Assembly: GCF_938018035.1 (NCBI RefSeq)
Contig: NZ_CALIJF010000135.1
Span: 1 to 10,757, forward strand
Length of the DNA stretch: 10,757 bases
Reading direction: 5' to 3'
Source: an uncultured Campylobacter sp.
Lineage (GTDB): Bacteria; Campylobacterota; Campylobacteria; Campylobacterales; Campylobacteraceae
In this document: positions 1 to 6,499 of the stretch, one piece after another
Position numbering within the stretch: the stretch's first letter is position 1
Layout: the number at the start of each line of letters is the position of its first letter
Translations under genes and position numbers: made by a program
The notes under the pieces: model-generated
What the model saw: the letters and a program-made list of their open reading frames with translations, nothing else
The model's database searches: none
What the model was told of the DNA's origin: nothing

Positions 1-1
1 C

Positions 2-157
2 AGCGTGGGCGAGGGGATGAGTAAATTCGGCGAAATTCTAAGCGCCAAGGGCGGCACGCAGCTAGCCGCGATGCTTGAAGCGCTAAATCAAAGCGAGGTC
101 GGCAAAAAGGTGCTGGATAAAATTTCGGGCGCCAAGGAGGATGGTAAATCCGAGTAA
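2..157 (+). CDS. C-terminal fragment of an unidentified protein
   Basis: The reading frame is open from the window edge to a TAA at 155-157, leaving the last 51 residues of a protein that starts upstream. The visible part is hydrophilic and looks helical: it has the stretch FGEILSAKGGTQLAAMLEAL, then a Lys- and Glu-rich end finishing in KEDGKSE. No catalytic motif, membrane segment or signal can be seen. I do not recognise the family and assign no function. Codon use and the AAATTT-type words match the Campylobacter-like genes downstream, so it belongs to the same chromosome. Nothing follows it for about 640 bp, so it is probably the last gene of its transcription unit. Confidence 0.6.
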   Translation, partial: SVGEGMSKFGEILSAKGGTQLAAMLEALNQSEVGKKVLDKISGAKEDGKSE

Positions 158-266
158 TATTTGCAGCGTCTCGGGCGAGTAAAATTTTAAATTTATGCGC
201 TAACGGCGCTGTGGGGGAGAGTAAATTTGAGTAATAGCTAGCGACACAGCGCGGGCGAGCAAATTT

Positions 267-289
267 GAGCGGTCCGCTCGTCCGAGCGG
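267..289 (+). terminator. Competing GC-rich hairpins, possible terminator
   Basis: GAGCGG (267-272), CCGCTC (274-279) and GAGCGG (284-289) are three alternating complementary blocks, so the middle one can pair with either neighbour. The right-hand pairing gives a 6-bp stem with a 4-nt loop (GTCC), followed by only three T residues. It lies 117 nt past the stop of the first gene. The short U tract makes it a weak intrinsic terminator at best; it could equally be only a structured spacer. Confidence 0.3.
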
Positions 290-308
290 TTTGGCTGTCC
301 GCACTTGG

Positions 309-490
309 ATAAAATTTAAGGCGCTAGTGAAATTTAAAGGTTGCGAAATTTCAAATACTCGCGAAATTTCGAATTTCGCTGGAATTTAAAACGTCGTGAA
401 ATTTTAAAATGCCGTAGAATTTTAAAACATCGTGGAATTTTAAATATTGCGGAATTTAAACGCCATATTTCAAACGCTCGTAAAATTTTA
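309..490. repeat. Degenerate array of AAATTT-type words, 16-19 bp period
   Basis: The word G(A/T)AATTT, usually extended to AATTTTAAA, recurs with its G at about 329, 345, 363, 382, 398, 417, 435 and 452, so steps are 16-19 bp. Less regular copies lie just before (about 311) and after (about 468 and 482). The sequence between words is not conserved beyond a preference for CGT or GCG before the word. The period is about 1.6 to 1.8 helical turns. There is no cas gene and no conserved repeat/spacer design. Confidence 0.5.
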
Positions 491-603
491 CGCCCTTGTG
501 CGCGAGCATTAAAGACGGCGCGGTATCGCAAGTATTCGTAGAGCGCCGAAACTGCGGGTAAATTTTAAAAAATTGGCAAAGCGAGATTTAAAATTTAGGC
601 GCG

Positions 604-631
604 GGTGCATAGCGTTCACGCGAATTGCACC
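604..631. other. Stem-loop GGTGCA/TGCACC
   Basis: GGTGCA (604-609) pairs with TGCACC (626-631). Inside it GCG (612-614) pairs with CGC (619-621) around a TTCA loop, giving a two-part stem with a small internal loop. It lies about 165 nt before the gene at 797. No T tract follows. Its function is unknown. Confidence 0.3.
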
Positions 632-796
632 TAGTAGTTGCAGGTTGCCTCCAAACGCTTGAGCTCTGCCGTCTAGCGGTCAAATTTGCCGCCCGCGAGG
701 CTAAGTTTATTCGGTTCGGATGAAATTTAAGAAGCGCGAGCTGTTGGCGGCAGCGTAAAATTTAACCCGCTTGCATAAAATTTTAAGGAGCGCACG

Positions 797-1480
797 ATGA
801 CAAACGCCGTAAATTCCGCGCAGTACCAAGCGCGCATCAAACAGGCGGAAACTCTTTTTGAAGGGCGAAATTTTACCCGGCGCCAAACGATAAATTTAAG
901 CGGCGGATATGAGATCGTAAAGGACGCATATAGGCTCGGCGCGACAAGCTTCAGCGGCGGCGAATACACGCTGTTTAATGCTAGCAAAACGCAGATAAAA
1001 AGCTGGCGCTGTATAGACGATCGGGCGGAATTTTTTAGCCTGATCCGCCACGCAAACGGTAAATTTTACCTCGCTTTTCGCCAGGATTTATACGGCTACA
1101 GCGTGCTTGAACTGGATCGCGGGCGGATTATGCGCTTCGTGCCGGACGCCTGGACGCTCGGCAAGGAGAGCTTCATTTGGGGCGGCGTGCACTATCTGCG
1201 GGACTGGGACGCGCTGGCCGCGAGCGGCTGCTACTGGGGCGCTCCAAACGGCGTGCATTTGGTAAGCTTTGCCGAGCCGATGAGTGAAGAGCAGAGATAT
1301 GTCGATGTTTTAGACTGCATGCAGAGCGGTTACGACATCTACGAGCAGGCTGATTTCGCGGGCTTTGAGGGTAATGAACTGAGCCTAAAATGCTTTCGCG
1401 CAGACACCTTGCGATATGAAAATATAAAAATTTCGCGCGAGCGCTACCGCGAATGGATGTGCGAATCAAAACGACTATAA
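797..1480 (+). CDS. Conserved hypothetical protein (227 aa)
   Basis: The start ATG has AAGGAG at 785-790, 6 nt upstream, which fixes the start. There is no signal peptide and no membrane helix, so it is probably cytoplasmic. The sequence alternates aromatic and polar residues in short stretches, suggesting a mostly beta protein. The most distinctive part is the central FIWGGVHY (about residues 126-133) followed by GCYWGAPNGVHLVSFAEPM (about 144-162). From memory, a similar pattern of W-x-x-VHY, then GCYW-x-x-P, then aspartate/phenylalanine-rich beta strands occurs in scattered bacterial proteins of unknown function. I cannot name a characterised family and infer no activity. It stands alone, with more than 100 bp of noncoding DNA on each side. 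Confidence 0.8.
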   Translation: MTNAVNSAQYQARIKQAETLFEGRNFTRRQTINLSGGYEIVKDAYRLGATSFSGGEYTLFNASKTQIKSWRCIDDRAEFFSLIRHANGKFYLAFRQDLYGYSVLELDRGRIMRFVPDAWTLGKESFIWGGVHYLRDWDALAASGCYWGAPNGVHLVSFAEPMSEEQRYVDVLDCMQSGYDIYEQADFAGFEGNELSLKCFRADTLRYENIKISRERYREWMCESKRL

Positions 1481-1516
1481 GGCTTAAATTTGCTAAATTT
1501 CGCGCTTAAATTTCAA

Positions 1517-1560
1517 GGCTTGCAAAACAGTAAAATTTAATTACAAGCCGCAAAAAGCGG
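1517..1560. other. Paired stem-loops between genes
   Basis: GGCTTG (1517-1522) can pair with CAAGCC (1544-1549) around a 21-nt AT-rich loop. It competes with a second small hairpin, CCGC (1548-1551), AAAAA loop, GCGG (1557-1560). There is no T tract after either stem on the plus strand. They lie between the 797-1480 gene and the exporter, and could affect readthrough, but the sequence does not prove this. Confidence 0.25.
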
Positions 1561-1599
1561 AATTCGGCGAGACCAAAGGGGCTGAAATAAGGAATACGG

Positions 1600-2340
1600 A
1601 TGTTTTTTGAATACATTTTAATCGGCGCCTGCGTAGGCTTTATCAGCGGATTTTTCGGCATCGGCGGCGGCACGGTCGTGGTGCCCGTGATGATGCTCTT
1701 CGGCTACGACGTCAAGTACGCCATCGGCATCAGCATCATGCAGATGATCTTCAGCTCGATTTTCGGCTCGTTCGTAAATTTTAAAAGCAAAATGCTCGAC
1801 GTCGCGCCGGCGCTGGTGCTGGGGCTCGGAGGCTTTTGCGGCGCGCTTAGCAGCGGCTTTATCGTAAGCTATTTCTCCTCAAAATTTCTTCTGGGCACGC
1901 TCATTTTGGTGCAGATCATAAATTTAATCAAACTCTTCAAAACCCCGACCGAGCCCACCGGCGAGGCCAACGAATCTAAAATTTTGCTCTTTATCGTGGG
2001 GCTTGCGGTGGGCGCCGTGGCGATCAGCGTGGGTATCGGCGGCGCGGTATTCGTGATGCCTATTTTGATCAGCTTTTTAAACTACGACATCAAAAAGGCC
2101 GTCAGTACGGGGCTATTTTTCGTGATATTTTCCTCAAGCGCGGGCTTTCTGAGCCTTTCCGCGCACGGGCTCGTGTACTACAAGATCGGCGCGTTGCTAG
2201 GCATCGGCTCGCTAGCGGGCGTTTGCGCGGGCGTCAAAACCTCGCACAAGATCGGCAAAAAGGCTCAAAAGCGCTGGATGATCGCACTTATCGTCACGAT
2301 ACTTTGTATAACGGTTAGAAAATTTTTGGCTTTGAGCTAG
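1600..2340 (+). CDS. TauE/SafE-family sulfite or organo-anion exporter
   Basis: This is a polytopic inner-membrane protein of 246 residues, a normal length for TauE/SafE (DUF81) permeases, which are thought to export sulfite, sulfoacetate or related anions. It shows the family's internal duplication. An N-terminal repeat starts with GFISGFFGIGGG and VVVP (about residues 14-30), and a second starts near residue 135 with VAISVGIGGAVFVMP. Each glycine-rich loop is followed by a YD-x-K-x-A-x-x-x-G segment. Eight or so hydrophobic segments are visible. The ATG has AAGGA at 1589-1593, 6 nt upstream. No sulfur-metabolism gene is nearby, so the substrate cannot be inferred from context. It is probably transcribed alone; a hairpin follows at 2374-2407. 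Confidence 0.92.
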   Translation: MFFEYILIGACVGFISGFFGIGGGTVVVPVMMLFGYDVKYAIGISIMQMIFSSIFGSFVNFKSKMLDVAPALVLGLGGFCGALSSGFIVSYFSSKFLLGTLILVQIINLIKLFKTPTEPTGEANESKILLFIVGLAVGAVAISVGIGGAVFVMPILISFLNYDIKKAVSTGLFFVIFSSSAGFLSLSAHGLVYYKIGALLGIGSLAGVCAGVKTSHKIGKKAQKRWMIALIVTILCITVRKFLALS

Positions 2341-2373
2341 GCGTGCTTGCCGAATCGAAGCTAAAATCGGATC

Positions 2374-2407
2374 TAAATTTAGTCGCGGCGCCTTGCCGCT
2401 AAATTTA
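2374..2407. terminator. Bulged 13-bp hairpin between genes, possible terminator
   Basis: TAAATTTAG (2374-2382) is perfectly complementary to CTAAATTTA (2399-2407). Inside, CGGC (2386-2389) pairs with GCCG (2395-2398) around a GCCTT loop, leaving a 3-nt bulge. It lies 33 nt after the exporter stop and 22 nt before the next start. The AT outer stem and GC inner stem would fold well, but no run of T follows. It could be a bidirectional terminator-like element or a leader structure for the gene at 2430. Confidence 0.35.
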
Positions 2408-2429
2408 ACTCAAATTTAAAGGATCATCA

Positions 2430-4061
2430 ATGAACGAAGCTCAAATTTCGCTAGCGGGCAAAATTTCGGACTCGCTAAAGCGCCTGATCAGGGGCAAGCT
2501 TAGCTCGCAGTACAAGGGCGAGGCGCCGTATTCGGGGTGTCGCGTGCAGGAGGGGTATTTTGATTTTTTGGGCGTGGAGTGCCGCGGATCGCGCATCAGG
2601 CTCTACCTTCACGACTTTGGCGCGGACAGCTTCAGAGCCGATGCGCCCGAGATAGACGAGCTAGAGCGCGAGGAGTTTGAGGCCATCGTCCCGCTTATCG
2701 CAAAGAGCGTGGAGGAGGAGTTTTTGGCCGAAGCAAATCTGCCGTTTTTTGCGTATAAGCTGGATTTAGCGGTCAAATTTGAAGGCGCGAGCGGTAGCTT
2801 GGCACAGCGCAGCTTCGAGCATAAATTTTACTTTGAAAACGCTGCGCGAAAAGCCGAGCTAAAGCGCAAAATGGACGATTATATAGACGAGCTCATTATC
2901 CGCCGCGATAAAAAGATCAAAGACGGCCGCGAGATTTTCGTGTTTATGGACCGCATTTTCGATCTTTCGCTTATGGATTACGACGAAACGGCGCTAACGG
3001 CGCTGCTTGAGCAGGTTATCGCCGCGGTGCAAGACGCCAAGAACAGGCGGCTTTTGGGGGATTTTATCATCGCGCTAGAGAATAATCTGCGGCGCTGGAA
3101 AGAGGAAAAATTCCTGCCGAAATTTTATGATATCAGCGATGACGGCTGGAGTAAAGATTACGAGCTTAAAAAGGATTTTACGCGGCAAAACGTGGACGCG
3201 GGCGAGCTTGCGTTTTTTGTGCGGGCGGCGCTTTGGAATATCAAATTTAAGCGCTATAGTTGGGATGTGAATCTTGCGCGCAAAGATTTGGAGTGCGCGG
3301 CTAAAATTTTCGGCTCGGCTCAGGCGCAAAGCTATCTGGATCACGGCACGGGCGAGCTTAAGGGAGAGCTAGTAAAATTTAAAGACGCAGACGCGGAATG
3401 CTCGGCGAACGACGTTTTTGCGCAGGTTCGAGTAAAAATCAAAAACGAAACGGCGGGCGCGTATAAAAAGGCGCTAAATTTCATCGTAAAGCTGCTGCAA
3501 GCGGGCTTTTCTGTGAGCTACGCCGTAAAACTTAGCTCCAAGGCGCAGAAAACTTATCTGCCGATCAAAGGCCTTGCGCCCACGCAGACGCATCGCTTTT
3601 TCGCCGCCGCGCTCGCGCACGGGCTGGACGGGGAGCTTGAGCTTTACGCGAACGAGACGCTAAAGCACAAGTTTAAGTTCTATGCCGATACGGATGGCGA
3701 AAAGTGCCTGATGAGCGGCAGTTACGCAGTTTTCGGCCTCGCGCTAAAGAGCGAAAAATACTTTGAGCTCGCGCGGCGCTACTTTGAGACGGTGGATGCC
3801 GAACATCAGAGCGCGCATATAAAATTTATCGAGGCATTTATCGATCGCTACGGCATTAGCGAGCGTAGTTTAGAGGTGATCGTCGCGGGGCTGCTGTCAT
3901 ATCAAGAGGATAAAATTTACAAAAGCTTAAAGGCGCTAATGAAGGGGCCTGCGAACAAAGCTCTGTTTGCACGCGCGATCTCGGGGCTACAGGAGCACGA
4001 GAAAGAGAGCGCGGCGTATGCCGTGTGGGGTAAAAACTGGCAGAAGGAAATTTCGGGTTAA
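2430..4061 (+). CDS. Uncharacterised 543-aa protein
   Basis: The ATG has AAAGGA at 2418-2423, 6 nt upstream. The protein is large, soluble, rich in Lys, Glu, Ala and Phe, with no signal peptide or membrane span. The N-terminal 150 residues look alpha/beta (GYFDFLGVECRGSRIRLYLH near 43-62). The middle, roughly 165-310, looks helical. The C-terminal part has a hydrophobic beta-like section around 330-430 and then helices resembling short repeat hairpins (YFELARRYFETVDAE). I cannot place it in a family with confidence; length and layout vaguely recall DUF6138-type hypothetical proteins, which should be tested. No active-site motif is evident. It precedes another uncharacterised protein by 428 bp of structured noncoding DNA, so they need not share a transcript. 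Confidence 0.85.
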   Translation: MNEAQISLAGKISDSLKRLIRGKLSSQYKGEAPYSGCRVQEGYFDFLGVECRGSRIRLYLHDFGADSFRADAPEIDELEREEFEAIVPLIAKSVEEEFLAEANLPFFAYKLDLAVKFEGASGSLAQRSFEHKFYFENAARKAELKRKMDDYIDELIIRRDKKIKDGREIFVFMDRIFDLSLMDYDETALTALLEQVIAAVQDAKNRRLLGDFIIALENNLRRWKEEKFLPKFYDISDDGWSKDYELKKDFTRQNVDAGELAFFVRAALWNIKFKRYSWDVNLARKDLECAAKIFGSAQAQSYLDHGTGELKGELVKFKDADAECSANDVFAQVRVKIKNETAGAYKKALNFIVKLLQAGFSVSYAVKLSSKAQKTYLPIKGLAPTQTHRFFAAALAHGLDGELELYANETLKHKFKFYADTDGEKCLMSGSYAVFGLALKSEKYFELARRYFETVDAEHQSAHIKFIEAFIDRYGISERSLEVIVAGLLSYQEDKIYKSLKALMKGPANKALFARAISGLQEHEKESAAYAVWGKNWQKEISG

Positions 4062-4266
4062 ATTTTGCGATTTTAAGGCTTGTCTTTTTGGTTTATACTT
4101 CGTTAGAAATTTCGCCGAATTTCAGTCACGTATTTATATATACGCTCCTTCCATTCGGCTCATTTCTGCCTCGTCTAAACGCAAAAATACTGCGCCTTAT
4201 CTTGGGTGCTTCGCTTTAGAATTTTATATTCAAATCTAAAGCAAATTTATTAAATTTAACTCAGCG

Positions 4267-4364
4267 ATGCTTTGCGTTAACAAAGCATAGCCACCCCTAA
4301 CGTCGTCGGGGATGGAGGATTGTTAAGGGGGAAGGGAGCGACCTCGTAACTGCCCCTTAACAAT
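4267..4364. ncRNA. Cluster of three hairpins, candidate structured RNA or repeat element
   Basis: Three stems follow each other. ATGCTTTG (4267-4274) pairs with CAAAGCAT (4281-4288) around CGTTAA. CCACCCC (4291-4297) pairs with GGGG and TGG (4308-4315, one bulged A) around a 10-nt loop. ATTGTTAAGGGG (4319-4330) pairs perfectly over 12 bp with CCCCTTAACAAT (4353-4364) around a 22-nt loop. No T tract follows on either strand, so this is not an obvious terminator. It could be a small RNA, a dispersed intergenic repeat, or a mobile-element remnant. I cannot match it to a known RNA family, and strand is undetermined. Confidence 0.4.
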
Positions 4365-4415
4365 AAAGGCGAGGCGGCGTTATCGTTATCATAGAATTTC
4401 CACGAAGATTTATCT

Positions 4416-4441
4416 TTTAAGCGCTTAAATTTTTATAAAAT
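4416..4441 (+). promoter_or_regulatory. Perfect palindrome next to a possible -10 box
   Basis: TTTAAGCGCTTAAA (4416-4429) is a perfect 14-bp palindrome. Four bases later comes TATAAAAT (4434-4441), a good Campylobacter-type -10 element, about 49 nt before the ATG at 4490. Campylobacter sigma70 promoters often lack a clear -35 box, which fits. The palindrome would lie just upstream of the -10 box, where a dimeric repressor would block polymerase. That operator role is inferred from position alone. Confidence 0.35.
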
Positions 4442-4489
4442 TCGGCTCAGCGAAATCGGCAGAGAAAAGATTAAAATAAAGGAGAAAAA

Positions 4490-5299
4490 ATGGCGATAGA
4501 CGGGGTGAAAATTATCAATAGCGACGACGGATACGATATCTATTTGACTATCACCGAGCGCTACAAAGACGGCGAAGATGTTGAAACGATACTGCAAGAT
4601 GTTTTGGCGCAGGCGGAGAATTTCTGCACCGATGAGCTTTATAGCGAGATTTATTGGACGGCCCTAGCGTATTCGCTTTGGAAGATCGACTTTTTAAACG
4701 ACGAAATCCGCGAAAAAGCCCTTGCTATCATAAAAGGCGGCGCAAGCGGGATGTGGAATAAGGTCTTTGATAAATCCCAGAAGCAGCGTCAAAAAGCGCT
4801 TGATAAATTAGCGCTTCAGCTAAAAAGCGAAAACCCTAGGCCGCTTGAGCGAGCCAAAATTACGAAACAAAAAACGCCCTGTTTTGAGGAGGGCGACGTT
4901 TTGTCTATCCAGATGCAGCAGGGATACGGCGTTTGCTTTGTCTCGGCGGTAGATCAAACGCCCCGCAAGCTGGAGTATCACCTAGCCTGCACCAGAGTGT
5001 TGCAAAAAGAGCCGCCCGGCATGGATGATTTTTTAAAAAGCAAGATCGCGAGCTCGAAAAACGGCGGGTTTCTTAGAGCGGACCGCTGGTTTAATCATAA
5101 GGATTTAAAGGAGTTGCTGCCTCATCTAAAAAAGATCGGCAAAGTAAAATTTGCCCCGTTTAAATTGGGCGAATTATCTCCCGCGAAAGAATTGGAAGAT
5201 TTTTATAATAAAATCACCGCAGATCCCAAAGTATGGGGCTTTAGCCTAATTGATACCGCTCGTTTCATAGAAGAGGTGATCGAGGATATAAAAGGATAA
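4490..5299 (+). CDS. Uncharacterised 269-aa protein, immunity-like layout
   Basis: The ATG follows AAAGGAG (4478-4484) by 5 nt. The protein is soluble, without signal peptide or membrane span. Residues 1-110 are helical, with YSEIYWTALAYSLWKI and then EIREKALAIIKGG. A basic linker follows, and from about residue 134 comes CFEEGDVLSIQMQQGYG, the start of a probable beta domain. From memory, this order (helical W-x-x-LA segment, charged linker, then a GDV-type beta barrel) occurs in hypothetical proteins of Firmicutes and resembles Imm26-like polymorphic-toxin immunity proteins. This is a suggestion, not an assignment. No toxin gene is visible beside it. It ends convergently with the membrane-protein gene at 5380-6069. 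Confidence 0.85.
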   Translation: MAIDGVKIINSDDGYDIYLTITERYKDGEDVETILQDVLAQAENFCTDELYSEIYWTALAYSLWKIDFLNDEIREKALAIIKGGASGMWNKVFDKSQKQRQKALDKLALQLKSENPRPLERAKITKQKTPCFEEGDVLSIQMQQGYGVCFVSAVDQTPRKLEYHLACTRVLQKEPPGMDDFLKSKIASSKNGGFLRADRWFNHKDLKELLPHLKKIGKVKFAPFKLGELSPAKELEDFYNKITADPKVWGFSLIDTARFIEEVIEDIKG

Positions 5300-5310
5300 A
5301 AGCGCCGCGC

Positions 5311-5395
5311 GGTAAATTTTAAAATTTAACCCTGGCGAAATTTTGTAAATTTAGCCCTTTGTGGTGGAATTTTGTAAATTTAACTCTCCGTGCGC
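5311..5395. repeat. Three degenerate tandem repeats at a convergent gene junction
   Basis: Three units share a core close to GTAAATTTARCYCT, with the AAATTT core at 5322, 5347 and 5376 (steps 25 and 29 bp). Units two and three are the most alike: GAAATTTTGTAAATTTAG against GAATTTTGTAAATTTAAC, each followed by a pyrimidine-rich CTYYGTG. The array fills the gap between convergent genes, and the third unit contains the stop codon of the minus-strand gene. It may act in both directions as a loose terminator zone, but no strong GC stem is seen. Confidence 0.45.
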
Positions 5396-6069
5396 GCTTT
5401 GCTTTTTAAAATTTCATCGCCGCTTGCACTATTTAAAATTTCATCACTGCTTGCGGCGTCTTTCGCGAGCGATTTTTGAAATTCGTATTTGAAATAAAAC
5501 GCCCACGCGAGCGGACACAGAAAAAATAGCGCGCGGATTACGTAGAGCGATTTTAGCGGTATTTGAAAATATATCCACACGCAAAAAACGTAGCTTAAAA
5601 CATACGCGAGCGCGCAGATTGCGGGCAAAAACCTTCTAAGTTTGATCGCCGCGACCAAAAGATAGATGCAGATCGCGATGAGAGAGCCTGCGAAAAAATA
5701 AAACATCGTGTCCTCCTTTTGGTAGTGCTCATCCGCATCGAAATAGCCTAAAATGCACGCTGCGACGATCAAGAGCGCTAAGGCTGCTCTTAGCGGCGCA
5801 AGAGTGCGCTTTATCGCTCCGTCAAGTAGCAAGTGCAAGCAGAGCGCGATAAAATAGGCATTTGCAGTAAAATCGAAAGATATATAAAACAGCTCTCCTC
5901 CAAAATTCCCCCGATGGTATTCGCGCCCCAAAATCGCGATGCGCGTAAGATAGATCGTGCCGAATTTTGCCGCTAAAAATGCGACCGTAAGCAGGATCGG
6001 GTGCAGCAGCGCTCTGCCTGCAAGCAGGTCCGCGCAAATGCGCTTCAGGAAATTTATCAATCTTTTCAC
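5380..6069 (-). CDS. Putative six-helix inner-membrane protein
   Basis: The start is GTG (6067-6069), chosen because AAGGAG lies 6 nt upstream at 6076-6081. The 229-residue product has six hydrophobic segments near residues 21-41, 70-86, 90-110, 121-141, 146-168 and 176-193, with a basic N-terminus (MKRLINFLKR) that suggests an inside orientation. I recognise no transporter or enzyme motif and give no function. The C-terminal tail after about residue 203 is hydrophilic and contains a duplicated motif, SSDEILNSASGDEILK. A relative of this tail also occurs in frame just upstream of the GTG. The gene is divergent from the lipoprotein operon at 6500 and convergent with the gene ending at 5299. 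Confidence 0.8.
   Translation of the reverse strand: MKRLINFLKRICADLLAGRALLHPILLTVAFLAAKFGTIYLTRIAILGREYHRGNFGGELFYISFDFTANAYFIALCLHLLLDGAIKRTLAPLRAALALLIVAACILGYFDADEHYQKEDTMFYFFAGSLIAICIYLLVAAIKLRRFLPAICALAYVLSYVFCVWIYFQIPLKSLYVIRALFFLCPLAWAFYFKYEFQKSLAKDAASSDEILNSASGDEILKSKARTES
5408..5456 (-). repeat. Duplicated C-terminal tail motif, third copy upstream of the gene
   Basis: On the plus strand AAATTTCATCGCCGCTTGC (about 5408-5426) and AAATTTCATCACTGCTTGC (about 5436-5454) are near-identical and 28 bp apart; they encode GDEILK and SSDEILN in the membrane protein's tail. A related block, ATTTCGCCGCTTGCGGC (about 6086-6102), lies upstream of the gene's start and reads KDAASGEIS in the same frame as the gene. 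The three copies therefore flank both ends of the gene. Confidence 0.45.
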
Positions 6070-6499
6070 GCTAGGCTCCTTTGAGATTTCGCCGCTTGCG
6101 GCATCTTTCGTAAAATTTTCGCCTTTTGGTTTAAATTTGATCTTAAATCGGGATAAATTTTAGCTCGAGAGCTTTTAAAAGTCGCTTAGAGGCAAAGGCG
6201 TAAATTTGCGCGTTTGGAGCGGGTTGTGTATTTTAAAATCCGCACCGTTCAAATCATTTCCTATCGCAACTGTTTACGGGCGAACACATATTGCAAAATG
6301 CGCGGATGGAATAGACAAAATCTACTTATTGATCAGCTCATTGCAATATTTTATGCATAAATAGCATGAAATTAAATTCATCGACTTTAAAATAAATCAC
6401 GCTCAAAGCCCGCTCATATAAATTTGCACACTTAAATTCATAGATAAAATTTTAAGAAAAAATGAGATATTATACGTAAATTTTTTCAAGGAGTAAAGA
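6070..6499. other. Divergent intergenic region, no gene
   Basis: This spacer separates the minus-strand membrane protein from the lipoprotein operon and should carry both promoters. The left part holds the ribosome binding site of the minus gene and the third copy of its tail motif. A small AGCTC/GAGCT hairpin lies near 6161-6172. The right half (6240-6460) is AT-rich with short inverted words (ATTGCAA, TTGCAATATT; TGAA/TTCA). I see no open frame with a ribosome binding site, no RNA gene, and no convincing Fur or other known operator. Confidence 0.55.
6463..6493 (+). promoter_or_regulatory. Probable sigma70 -10 box and ribosome binding site of the lipoprotein operon
   Basis: TGAGATATTATAC (6463-6475) contains TATTAT (6468-6473) in an AT-rich stretch with an upstream TG, which fits a Campylobacter sigma70 -10 region. 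It would start transcription about 20 nt before the ATG at 6500. AAGGAG (6488-6493) is the ribosome binding site, 6 nt before the ATG. No clear -35 box is present. Confidence 0.4.

Larger units (their letters stand above)
158..796. other. Long noncoding gap with hairpins and a repeat array
   Basis: No convincing gene is present. Open frames on both strands across about 334-541 arise because a short AT-rich word repeats at near multiples of three; their translations are Arg/Lys/Phe/Leu/Ile repeats with no ribosome binding site. The gap holds an 8-bp inverted repeat (GCGCTGTG 206-213, CACAGCGC 245-252), a GC-rich hairpin cluster at 267-289, the AAATTT-spaced array at about 309-490, and a stem-loop at 604-631. 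The last part carries the ribosome binding site of the gene at 797. No clear sigma70 promoter stands out. Confidence 0.6.
4062..4489. other. Structured intergenic region, no gene
   Basis: The left part (4062-4260) is AT-rich and keeps one plus frame open to about 4239. That frame continues a shadow frame of the preceding gene and has no start or ribosome binding site of its own. The middle (4267-4364) is a cluster of three stem-loops. The right part holds a perfect 14-bp palindrome, a TATAAAAT box and the ribosome binding site of the gene at 4490. The GC-rich middle is unlike the AT-rich spacers elsewhere in the window. Confidence 0.6.

Noticed and set aside
309..490. CRISPR-like regular repeats
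   Set aside because: The repeated word is only 6-9 bp, the period is 16-19 bp, copies are degenerate and no cas gene is present.
334..541. Open frames on both strands with hexapeptide-like Arg/Lys/Phe/Leu/Ile repeats
   Set aside because: They arise from the regular AT-rich word array, have no ribosome binding site and lack protein-like composition.
3967..4239. Open plus-strand frame running out of the 543-aa gene into the gap
   Set aside because: Mostly a shadow of the larger gene in another frame. The tail has no start or ribosome binding site of its own.
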